From NCBI GenBank assembly GCA_017960545.1, contig JAGCYZ010000103.1, positions 1 to 40,843 of the forward strand: a stretch of 40,843 nucleotides of DNA, in the 5' to 3' direction. Made by a program: the position numbers and the translations under genes. The notes below the pieces were generated by a model, which did no database searches, was not told where the DNA came from, and worked only from the letters and a program-made list of their open reading frames with translations. This document shows positions 8,193 to 15,277 of this stretch, piece by piece. The stretch comes from Bacteroidales bacterium. GTDB lineage: Bacteria > Bacteroidota > Bacteroidia > Bacteroidales > UBA932. Position 1 is the first letter of the stretch. Every line of letters begins with the position of its first letter.

Positions 8193-8223
8193 CAAAGTAA
8201 AGTGTTTTTTTGCAAAATTCAAA
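8193..8223 (-). promoter_or_regulatory. Promoter of the cys leader (TTTG-N20-TACTTTG)
   Basis: On the minus strand TTTG (8223-8220) is followed after exactly 20 bases by TACTTTG (8199-8193), close to the Bacteroidetes pattern TTTG-N19-21-TAnnTTTG but one base short inside the -7 box. Transcription should start around 8190-8184, at or just before the leader-peptide ATG (8183). The remaining stretch to the ssb start (8224-8379) is A+T-rich and must contain the ssb promoter, but I could not place it. Confidence 0.65.
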
Positions 8224-8379
8224 AACTTTTTAAGATTTTTTCATTTTTATGATTTCTCTTAAGGCAAAGGTTTCTTTTTACGTTTTAAAATATATAAAAT
8301 ACTGCCCTGCAATGCTTTCTATGGCGTTTTTCGCCCGTTTTTTTTGCTTTCCTTTGTCAAAACCTAACAACTTAAAACT

Positions 8380-8727
8380 ATGGAACAGATTAACAAAATT
8401 GAACTTAGGGGCAACATAGGATCTGTCAGGTTGCAGACCTATAACGGCCAGAGGGTGGCAAAGATTACGGTGGCCACCAATTATGTCTATAAGGGGGCGG
8501 GCGGAGATCCGGTAATCGAGACCACCTGGCATAACGTATCGGCCTGGGAAGGCAAGGGAATGCCTTCCTTTGACGAAATTGCAAAAGGAGGCAGGATTTA
8601 CGTGATGGGACGCCTCCGGAGCCAGCGCTATACTGACGCCGACGGAATTGAAAGGACGGCTTACGAGGTACTTGCCAAACGAATACTCCTTATAGAAGAT
8701 GTCGAGCCTTTTTCATACGAGATGTAA
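8380..8727 (+). CDS. ssb: Single-stranded DNA-binding protein, short form
   Basis: OB-fold SSB-family protein of 115 residues, expected to coat single-stranded DNA in replication or repair. The family pattern is clear: MEQINKIELRGNIGSV at the start, TTWHNVSAWEG in the middle and GGRIYVMGRLRSQRYTDADG near the end. It lacks the long flexible tail and acidic DDDxPF tip that recruits partner proteins in typical bacterial SSBs, ending instead in VEPFSYEM. It may therefore be a second, special-purpose SSB. Its final 29 bases overlap the start of the next gene in another frame. Confidence 0.88.
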   Translation: MEQINKIELRGNIGSVRLQTYNGQRVAKITVATNYVYKGAGGDPVIETTWHNVSAWEGKGMPSFDEIAKGGRIYVMGRLRSQRYTDADGIERTAYEVLAKRILLIEDVEPFSYEM

Positions 8728-10582
8728 CGCGGCGCTGTTAATTGCGCTCCTCCCGCTTGTTTCCTGTGGCTCCCGCTATAAGGTGGAGAGCCTCAGGAAA
8801 GAAGCTGTCGCCGCGCAGTTGGAAATGCACAGGGACTACACCCCGCCGCTTGAAATACCAATAGTGGCAGAGCACAGGGACACCTTGAAAGTGACCGCTC
8901 CGGACGGCAGGGAAGTGCTGATAATGAATGCTGTCAGGGACGAGGACGGAGAGATGGTGGCAAACGACGTTCTGGATGCCGCGGTGGTATATGCGCGTTT
9001 CAGGAACGTGGCGGAAAGGGACGGGAAGGTGGATCTCCGCTTCGACGTCATAGTTCCCTGGCAGATGCTGGACAGCAGATGGCAGATACGCCTTCATCCC
9101 GTCCTTTCAGTGTCGGGGGAAGACTTCCCGCTGGACTCCATAACCATAAGCGGGACGGAGTACCGTAAGGCGCAGCTGAGGGGATATGAACGCTATCAGC
9201 GCTTCGTGGATTCCATAATTACGGATTCTGCGGAGTTCGTCCGTGCAAGGGACCTGGAGATATTCCTCAACAGGAACATCCCGCAGCTGTACCGCTTCAA
9301 GGAGGACTCGACGGTGGTATCCCAGGAGGAGTTTGAATCCGCATTCGGGGTGACTGAGCGCCAGGCTCTGGACCATTATACGGATCGTTTCAAGATACGC
9401 CGCAACGACCGCAGGGTGGCCGGCCTGGACAGGATGTATTCCCGCTATGTCAGGGTGCCCATCCTGAGTGAGGGCATCAGGCTGGATACGGTGATCAACT
9501 CAGCAGACGGAGACTTTATCTATTCATACGTCCAAAGCCTTAATGTAAAGGAGGATATGTCCAGGGCGGATATAGCGCTCTCCGGAGAAATATACCGCGA
9601 AGACAGCCGAATCTATGGGATCCCGGCAACTGAGCCTCTTACATTTTACATCAGTTCCCTCAGCACCCTTGCTGACGACAGGACAAAATTCCTTACCCGC
9701 GTCATAGAGAGGAGGGCGGAGGCGAACTCGATATGCTGGATTGATTTTGCCGCAGGCAGCACTCAGGTGGACACTTCCTTGAGCAACAACGCGGGGGAGA
9801 TAGGGCGCATCAAGGAAAACCTGTATGCCCTTACCGCCAGCGGAGAGTTTGAGATAGACTCCATAATAGTTACTGCATCCTGCTCCCCGGAAGGGGCATA
9901 CGCGTACAATACCAGGCTGTCAGGGGAGCGGAGCCGTTCCATTGCGTCGTATTTTGGGGAGGATTTGGAGGGAGTGCGATTCATAGCCCGCAGCATCCCG
10001 GAAAACTGGGATATGCTGCGGAGCGAGGTGGCGCGCGACGACAGCCTTGGAATGGTCCAGAAAGAAGCCTTTGCAAACATTATGGATGTGGCGGATCCCG
10101 ACGAGCGGGAAACCGCGCTTCAGCGTCTGCCGTCCTATCGCTATTTCAGGGAAAAGCTGTATCCACGGTTACGCACCGTAAGGTTTGATTTCTGCCTTCA
10201 CAGGGCGGGAATGATAAAGGACACGGTACATACAACGGAACCGGACACCCTGTATATGCGGGGGATAAAGGCCCTTAAGGACAGGGATTACCGGACAGCG
10301 GTCACCCTGCTCAGGCCTTACAACGATTTCAACACCGCGGTGGCCTATTGTGCAATGGGGTATAACGCCTCTGCAATGGCGGTGCTGGATGGCCTGGAGC
10401 CTGGGGACAAGGAGGAGTATATGATGGCCCTGTTATGCTCAAGGAACAGCGATGACGCCCTGGCTGTGCAGCATTACCTCAATGCGTGCAGGCTCAACCC
10501 TGCGTTTGTGCACAGGGGAAACCTGGATCCTGAAATATCTGGATTAATTGAAAAGTACCGGCTTAATGAAACCTTTTATTAG
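8699..10582 (+). CDS. OmpA-like lipoprotein with C-terminal TPR-like region (possible fimbria-associated)
   Basis: Predicted lipoprotein of 627 residues. The N-terminus gives a signal peptide with lipobox LVSC (Cys23), which supports the start at 8699 despite the 29-base overlap with ssb. An N-terminal beta-rich region (about 50-330) is followed by a segment (about 345-520) with the OmpA-type signature: a SITVTASCSPEG-like strand, then NTRLSGERSRSI. The C-terminal 100 residues (RGIKALKDRDYRTAVTLLRPYNDF) look like tetratricopeptide repeats. Lipoproteins of this build, with a DUF3868-like N-terminus, often neighbour fimbrillin genes in Bacteroidales. Three fimbrial lipoprotein genes lie just downstream beyond one opposite-strand gene. 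A role in fimbria assembly or anchoring is inference. Confidence 0.72.
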   Translation: MSSLFHTRCNAALLIALLPLVSCGSRYKVESLRKEAVAAQLEMHRDYTPPLEIPIVAEHRDTLKVTAPDGREVLIMNAVRDEDGEMVANDVLDAAVVYARFRNVAERDGKVDLRFDVIVPWQMLDSRWQIRLHPVLSVSGEDFPLDSITISGTEYRKAQLRGYERYQRFVDSIITDSAEFVRARDLEIFLNRNIPQLYRFKEDSTVVSQEEFESAFGVTERQALDHYTDRFKIRRNDRRVAGLDRMYSRYVRVPILSEGIRLDTVINSADGDFIYSYVQSLNVKEDMSRADIALSGEIYREDSRIYGIPATEPLTFYISSLSTLADDRTKFLTRVIERRAEANSICWIDFAAGSTQVDTSLSNNAGEIGRIKENLYALTASGEFEIDSIIVTASCSPEGAYAYNTRLSGERSRSIASYFGEDLEGVRFIARSIPENWDMLRSEVARDDSLGMVQKEAFANIMDVADPDERETALQRLPSYRYFREKLYPRLRTVRFDFCLHRAGMIKDTVHTTEPDTLYMRGIKALKDRDYRTAVTLLRPYNDFNTAVAYCAMGYNASAMAVLDGLEPGDKEEYMMALLCSRNSDDALAVQHYLNACRLNPAFVHRGNLDPEISGLIEKYRLNETFY

Positions 10583-10594
10583 CGCAAGACCGCC

Positions 10595-11623
10595 CTAGTA
10601 ATTGTGGTGGGCGGTATATACGGCTGTCTGGATATTGCCAATAGGAGCTTCAGACACGGTGCAGTCAGCACCTATCATCACCTTGCCCTTGGGAGCGGTG
10701 GCGAGTATGTCCTTGACCATTGCGGCTATCTGGGACTCGGGAGCTGAAAGGATCTCGGTCTGGCGGTTGAAGCCGCCCAGTACGGGACGCTTGAACAGCT
10801 TGACGCCGTCTTCCAGGGTGAAAGGCTGGCCATCTACAACCATAGGGGTGTTCACGATCTGTCCGGGGTAATCCGCAAACTTGGCAAGGTCGTCATAAGT
10901 GCCTTCCCAGTCGCAGATGTGAAGGATGTTCATCTTGGTGCCGTTGTTGGCTTCTCCCATAACCTTGAGGTCATACGGCTTGATGAAGTTGTCAAAGAAT
11001 CCGGGGATGTCGTAGAACTTGGTCTCGCCGCCCTGGGTGGGGAGGTAGAAGCCTTCTACGCCAATGGCCTTGCACTCCTTGATGAGCCATACAAGGGCGT
11101 CGGAGTAGCTGTCAAGCATTTTCTTGAGCTGCTGAGGATGGTTTGAAGCACCCTCCACTATACCTCTGAAGGTCAATCCCTGCTGCGCCACCTGATAGGT
11201 GTTGTAGATGGTGGGAAGTACATATACGCTGCGTCCCGCAACCTGCTGGAGCCTAGTGATTATCTCCAATGTGGGACGGTAGAAGTCAACCGGAATGGGC
11301 TCGAAGCTTTCCCAACCCTCGTCAGTGTCCAGGCCGCGGACGCGCGGCACAAACTGCTCGAACTGGACTTTGAGTATGTCCATATCCGAAGCCACAAGAT
11401 ACTCCAACTGTGCCTGTACGGCGGCCTCGCCAACGGTCTTCCCCCTTCCAAAATGGATGAAGAAGGCTGCGGGAGCGTAAGAAGGGTCCAGCGTTCCGGC
11501 AACGAAACGGTCCATCACTTCTTTCTTATTGGCAGGGATGGAGGAATTGCTTGATCCTGAACAGGATGCGAGGGTAAGTACGCCAACGGAGATGGCAATG
11601 AAATACTTTGCTAACGACTTCAT
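10595..11623 (-). CDS. Uroporphyrinogen decarboxylase-superfamily protein predicted to be a lipoprotein
   Basis: Protein of 342 residues starting at the ATG at 11623, which opens onto a lipoprotein signal peptide with lipobox TLASC (Cys20). The frame continues upstream but would disrupt this signal. The body resembles the URO-D/MtaA superfamily barrel: an ILHICDWEG motif where relatives bind metal or substrate, GGFNRQTEILSAPE, and the C-terminal MIGADCTVSEAPIGNIQ resembling the URO-D end. True URO-D enzymes act in the cytoplasm in haem synthesis, and relatives move methyl groups to corrinoid or coenzyme M, so a lipidated exported version is odd. It converges on the OmpA-like gene (12-base gap) and diverges from the fimbrillin gene. 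Substrate unknown. Confidence 0.75.
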   Translation of the reverse strand: MKSLAKYFIAISVGVLTLASCSGSSNSSIPANKKEVMDRFVAGTLDPSYAPAAFFIHFGRGKTVGEAAVQAQLEYLVASDMDILKVQFEQFVPRVRGLDTDEGWESFEPIPVDFYRPTLEIITRLQQVAGRSVYVLPTIYNTYQVAQQGLTFRGIVEGASNHPQQLKKMLDSYSDALVWLIKECKAIGVEGFYLPTQGGETKFYDIPGFFDNFIKPYDLKVMGEANNGTKMNILHICDWEGTYDDLAKFADYPGQIVNTPMVVDGQPFTLEDGVKLFKRPVLGGFNRQTEILSAPESQIAAMVKDILATAPKGKVMIGADCTVSEAPIGNIQTAVYTAHHNY

Positions 11624-11648
11624 AGGATTGATTGTTTTCAGTAATAAA

Positions 11649-11656
11649 CAAAAATA
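11649..11656 (-). promoter_or_regulatory. -7 element (TATTTTTG) for the URO-D-like lipoprotein gene
   Basis: On the minus strand TATTTTTG matches TAnnTTTG exactly and lies 25 bases before the ATG at 11623. The 49-base gap also has to hold the divergent promoter for the fimbrillin gene. That gap is A+T-rich and no clear match was seen in that direction. Confidence 0.5.
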
Positions 11657-11672
11657 ATAAAAAAACTTGAAC

Positions 11673-12680
11673 ATGAAAAACACAAGAACAGCTATCATAT
11701 TGGGATTGTGCCTCTTAGCCGCATCCTGCGACAAGACCCAGTCCCTCCAGTATCCGGAATCAACCGATGACGGCGCCCAGGCAGTGCTTGCGCTCACCGT
11801 CACCGATTCCTACTACTCCAAAGCTTCCGGGGTGAACCCCTCGGAGGAGAAACGCATAAATGACATCCAGGTATTCCTGTTCTCCGCGGACGGATCCCTG
11901 GATGCTTATCAGGCCGTCCAGGGTACTGCCATCCAGGTAAGATGCACCTCGGGCCCCAAGAGACTGTATGTTTTCGCCAACGCCCCGTCCCTTTCAGGCT
12001 ATGCTGCGGAAAGTGCGCTCAAGAGCGCAGTGACCCGCCTTTCGGACAACTACGCAGGGGCATTCGTAATGGCATCGGGGCTCAAGGAAGTGAATGTTTC
12101 GGCCGGTGACAACAGTCTGGCCGTGGTTGTAAGCAGAGTGGCCGCCAGGGTGGAGATCGCCAGGATAACCAACGCTATGAGTTCGGCCCAACATCAGGGA
12201 AAGGCATTCAAGGTGCTGGCTGCGTACCTTACCAATGTGGCGGCGAACACCTCACTAGACCTGAGCGCCCTTCCTACGGATTATTACAATAAGATGGGCT
12301 TCCATTCCTCTGAGGTGGACGCCCTTGTATATGACAATTACTCTGGCGGAATCCAGCTGTCCTGGCAGCAGAGCATAAGCGATCCGCATTATCTGTATGC
12401 CTATCCCAATCCCTCCACCGATGCCTCTACCAACGGCGGATCCTGGAGCCCCAGGAGCACAAAACTGGTTATTAAGGCTTCACTGGACGGAGCGGTGTAC
12501 TATTATCCAATTGTCATCGCAACCCCTCTTGTGAGCAACAAGAGCTACAGGATAGAAGAACTGAAGATAACCCGTCCCGGCTCCATAAGCGAAGATATCC
12601 CTGTGAGCATTGCTGACTGCACTTTCACGCTAACTGTCAGCGACTGGTCGCAGCAAAGCCTGGGGACAGTGGAAATATGA
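11673..12680 (+). CDS. Fimbrillin-family (FimA/Mfa1-like) lipoprotein
   Basis: Predicted major or structural fimbrial subunit of 335 residues. I use the ATG at 11673 (MKNTRTAIILG) rather than a TTG two codons earlier. The signal peptide ends in lipobox LAASC (Cys19). The first beta domain has the fimbrillin pattern: a strand INDIQVFLFSADG, then RLYVFANAP, and later VSRVAARVEIARI. A C-terminal domain ends in VSDWSQQ and the residues TVEI. In this family the lipoprotein precursor is processed on the outer surface and subunits join by strand exchange; that is family knowledge, not visible here. The next gene starts 4 bases after the stop. Confidence 0.82.
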   Translation: MKNTRTAIILGLCLLAASCDKTQSLQYPESTDDGAQAVLALTVTDSYYSKASGVNPSEEKRINDIQVFLFSADGSLDAYQAVQGTAIQVRCTSGPKRLYVFANAPSLSGYAAESALKSAVTRLSDNYAGAFVMASGLKEVNVSAGDNSLAVVVSRVAARVEIARITNAMSSAQHQGKAFKVLAAYLTNVAANTSLDLSALPTDYYNKMGFHSSEVDALVYDNYSGGIQLSWQQSISDPHYLYAYPNPSTDASTNGGSWSPRSTKLVIKASLDGAVYYYPIVIATPLVSNKSYRIEELKITRPGSISEDIPVSIADCTFTLTVSDWSQQSLGTVEI

Positions 12681-12684
12681 CACT

Positions 12685-13755
12685 ATGAAACGGATTGTTC
12701 TGATAATTATATGGCTTTGTGCCATTCTGTGGGGATGCGATGTCTCCGGCCCGTTGCCCCGGAGTACGGAAGACGGGGACATTGTGAGGCTGGAACTGAT
12801 TCCGCAATACGGCCGTCCTGATACCCGGTCCGGGCACCATCCGGACCCGGACCCTCCTGAACCTCAGGACTTTATCCGGGATGGACTGATACTTGAGTTC
12901 AACGGGGCCGGCCACCTGATGGAGCGGCTGGCTTTTGAAGGGGACCAGCCACCTGCAATTCAGGTGAGAAAGAATCAGGAGACGCACATATATGTTGTTG
13001 CAAACCCCACTGTGGACCTTTCAGGGATCAACACATTGAGTGAATTCCTCTCTTTCAGGTCCAGTTACGCCGCAATGGCAAGGGACAGGCTGGAAATGAC
13101 AGGCCGGATAACGGGCACCTTCACCTCCGATGCGCAGGTCAACGTCCAAATGGAAAGGATGGTGTCCGGGATCCGGGTTGGAGGGATGTCGGTGAAGATA
13201 TACCGGGACGAGAAATATACCAGCGTCCAATTCACCAGGGCCAATATGGAAAAGACCCCTGCAACCTGCGGATATGACTTGTCCCTGACAGGGGACTATG
13301 TGAACGCATACAACAAAGGGATAGAGGCAGGATATGTCTTTTCTTTCGGCAGTATTGACAGAAATGTCCAGGGCGACTGGACAGCCTTTGATTTCAATAC
13401 CCCTTGGTGGGTTTACTGCTATCCCAACTCTTCCGAGGTCCAGGAGGAACGGAATGTACTGGCAATCAGCTACAGGCTGGGATATATCGTAACCGGGACA
13501 GATTCGGAGACAGGGGATACCGTATATATGCAACGGTGGGATGATTCGGTTGTCAGGCTTGTCCTGCCGCCGTTAAGGCCCAATACCGTTTATGAACTGG
13601 AGAAGCTGACGCTATACGGGTTCAAGTACAGGACCGTATATCTGAAGTCCGGAGGGGATATGGTGAACGAACCTTTGAAATGTGTGTTCAGGATGACGGA
13701 TATGACCAGCGGAGAGTATCTGGGGTCAGAAGAAGGGGAGGTGCTCTATGAATAG
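12685..13755 (+). CDS. Fimbrillin-like lipoprotein (probable accessory or tip subunit)
   Basis: Lipoprotein of 356 residues with signal peptide and lipobox ILWGC (Cys18). Order of motifs is similar to fimbrillins: LILEFNGAGHL and HIYVVANPT in the first domain, MERMVSGIRVGG as the strand after it, and a second domain with WWVYCYPNSS and RPNTVYELEKLTLYG. It is longer and more Pro/Asp-rich at the N-terminus (DPDPPEPQ) than the preceding subunit. Its position between the major subunit and an Mfa2-type anchor fits an accessory or tip protein. The last 8 bases overlap the anchor gene, so the three are translationally coupled. Confidence 0.75.
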   Translation: MKRIVLIIIWLCAILWGCDVSGPLPRSTEDGDIVRLELIPQYGRPDTRSGHHPDPDPPEPQDFIRDGLILEFNGAGHLMERLAFEGDQPPAIQVRKNQETHIYVVANPTVDLSGINTLSEFLSFRSSYAAMARDRLEMTGRITGTFTSDAQVNVQMERMVSGIRVGGMSVKIYRDEKYTSVQFTRANMEKTPATCGYDLSLTGDYVNAYNKGIEAGYVFSFGSIDRNVQGDWTAFDFNTPWWVYCYPNSSEVQEERNVLAISYRLGYIVTGTDSETGDTVYMQRWDDSVVRLVLPPLRPNTVYELEKLTLYGFKYRTVYLKSGGDMVNEPLKCVFRMTDMTSGEYLGSEEGEVLYE

Positions 13756-14530
13756 GATGATAGTGATTCCGGTGGTGGCACTCTCCCTGCTTTCCTGCTC
13801 GGTGAAGGAGGACCGCAGCGAATGTGCCTGCCGCCTGACCGTGGACCTGAGTTCCTGCGCAGGGGCCGGGGAGCTGATCCGTATCAGGGTCCTTACTGCC
13901 GATGAGGTCATAGAGAGGGATTTCATCCCCGGCGAGGATTCGCCGCTCTATGAAATCCCGGTGAGCAAGGGCAGCTGCTCCCTGGAGGCATTCCTGTGCC
14001 CCCAGGGCCTGCAGGCAGGCACCGGGGCCATCTCAGTGGCCCCTGGTGACGGCTGCCCTGAGCTGTATGCGTTCTGCTCTACCTTCCAGGCGGCGGGTGA
14101 GACCGCCGGGCAGAAGGTAGAGCTGCACAAACACTTTTCAGAGATTACGCTGATCCTGGAAGACTCTCCCTGGGACAGTCCGGGCTGCTCGTTCCTGGTG
14201 ACGGCCCCGTCGGCGGGCATCTCCCTTCCCGAGATGCAGGCGGCAGGCGGCGGATTCCGCTTCCAGGTCCCGTATTCCGGGCCTGGACAGCGGCTCTTCC
14301 GCCTGCCCAGGCAGAGGGAAGGAGATGCTGACCGGATCCTGCTTGAGCTTACGGCACCTGACGGTTATCATCAGACAATAGAGATAGGCCTGATGCTCCG
14401 GGAGTGGGGCTTCGACTGGAATGCGGAAGACCTTCCGGATGCCGTCCTCAGCATAAGGGGAGGGGAAGTGTCGTTGCAGATAGCCGGTGCGGATTGGGAA
14501 ATACAGGATATGAGCACGGTTGAAATTTAG
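13748..14530 (+). CDS. FimB/Mfa2-family fimbrial anchor lipoprotein
   Basis: Lipoprotein of 260 residues that should anchor and limit the length of the fimbria. Lipobox LLSC (Cys17) is followed at once by SVKEDRSECACRLTVDLS, the pattern of FimB/Mfa2 proteins with two close cysteines. The SVKED after the lipidated cysteine also looks like a Bacteroidetes surface-export signal. The C-terminus GFDWNAEDLPDAVLSI and DWE is likewise typical. It ends in TVEI, as does the fimbrillin two genes upstream. It overlaps the previous gene by 8 bases and is the last gene of the cluster; the sirtuin gene follows after 42 bases with its own -7-like element. Confidence 0.85.
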   Translation: MNRMIVIPVVALSLLSCSVKEDRSECACRLTVDLSSCAGAGELIRIRVLTADEVIERDFIPGEDSPLYEIPVSKGSCSLEAFLCPQGLQAGTGAISVAPGDGCPELYAFCSTFQAAGETAGQKVELHKHFSEITLILEDSPWDSPGCSFLVTAPSAGISLPEMQAAGGGFRFQVPYSGPGQRLFRLPRQREGDADRILLELTAPDGYHQTIEIGLMLREWGFDWNAEDLPDAVLSIRGGEVSLQIAGADWEIQDMSTVEI

Positions 14531-14540
14531 AAATAATGCC

Positions 14541-14548
14541 TATCTTTA
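14541..14548 (+). promoter_or_regulatory. -7-like element (TATCTTTA) for the sirtuin-ABC operon
   Basis: TATCTTTA differs from TAnnTTTG at the last base and lies 24 bases before the sirtuin start, inside the only gap after the fimbrial operon. Confidence 0.4.
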
Positions 14549-14572
14549 CTTGATTAATAACACAATCCGGTT

Positions 14573-15277
14573 ATGGCAAGGAAAAAGATAGCAGTGCTTA
14601 CAGGCGCGGGAGTGAGCGCCGAGAGCGGATTGTCCACTTACAGGGACAACAACGGCCTGTGGGACAACTACGACCCTATGGAGGTCGCTTCTATTCAGGG
14701 CTGGTACGCCAACAGGGAACTGGTCCTGAATTTCTATAATATGCAGCGGGCCAAACTCAAGGACTGCAAGCCAAACGCCGCCCATCTGGCCATAGCAAAG
14801 CTGGAGGACAATTACGATGTCACGGTGATTACCCAGAACGTGGACAACCTCCACGAGCGTGCCGGCAGCACCAAGGTCATCCACCTTCACGGAGAGGCCA
14901 CCAAGGTGCGCCCTGAGAACTGTTTCAACGACAATGACGGGTACAGCGAGCGCAGCGTGATAGACGTGGGCTATGACAAGGTCTGCCTTGGCGACCTTGC
15001 CCCCAACGGCGTACAGCTGCGCCCCCACATAGTCTTCTTCGGGGAGGCAGTACCCAAGATGGAGAAGGCTGTGGAAGTGGTTTCCCAGGCCGATATCATC
15101 CTGATCGTGGGAACCTCCATGCAGGTTTACCCCGCAGCGGGCCTCTACAGGTACGCATCATATGATGCTCCCATATACATCATAGACCCTGCCGATGTTC
15201 CCCTCCGCGACAAGCGCATCGTGCATATCAAGGACGTCGCTACTGCCGGGATGCAGAAATTCATAAAGATGCTATGA
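14573..15277 (+). CDS. cobB: SIR2-family NAD-dependent protein deacylase
   Basis: Cytoplasmic sirtuin of 234 residues that would remove acyl groups from lysines using NAD. The NAD-binding GAGVSAESG, catalytic TQNVDNLHERAG with its following HLHGE (catalytic His), and IVGTSMQVYPAAG are all present. The small domain has only two cysteines (PENC and KVCLG) and no CxxC pair, so the usual zinc site is absent or incomplete; several Bacteroidetes sirtuins are like this. The FYNMQR segment places Gln where desuccinylating sirtuins have Arg in the YxxR motif. Its end overlaps the ABC transporter start by 4 bases (ATGA), indicating coupling. Confidence 0.9.
   Translation: MARKKIAVLTGAGVSAESGLSTYRDNNGLWDNYDPMEVASIQGWYANRELVLNFYNMQRAKLKDCKPNAAHLAIAKLEDNYDVTVITQNVDNLHERAGSTKVIHLHGEATKVRPENCFNDNDGYSERSVIDVGYDKVCLGDLAPNGVQLRPHIVFFGEAVPKMEKAVEVVSQADIILIVGTSMQVYPAAGLYRYASYDAPIYIIDPADVPLRDKRIVHIKDVATAGMQKFIKML

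Noticed and set aside
8016..8200. Metabolite riboswitch (SAM-type) before cysK
   Set aside because: No SAM-riboswitch core was recognised, and the run of Cys codons explains the terminator better.
8249..8416. Short plus-strand frame before ssb, possibly a second leader peptide
   Set aside because: Composition is that of random A+T-rich DNA, it has no codon run and it simply overlaps the ssb start.
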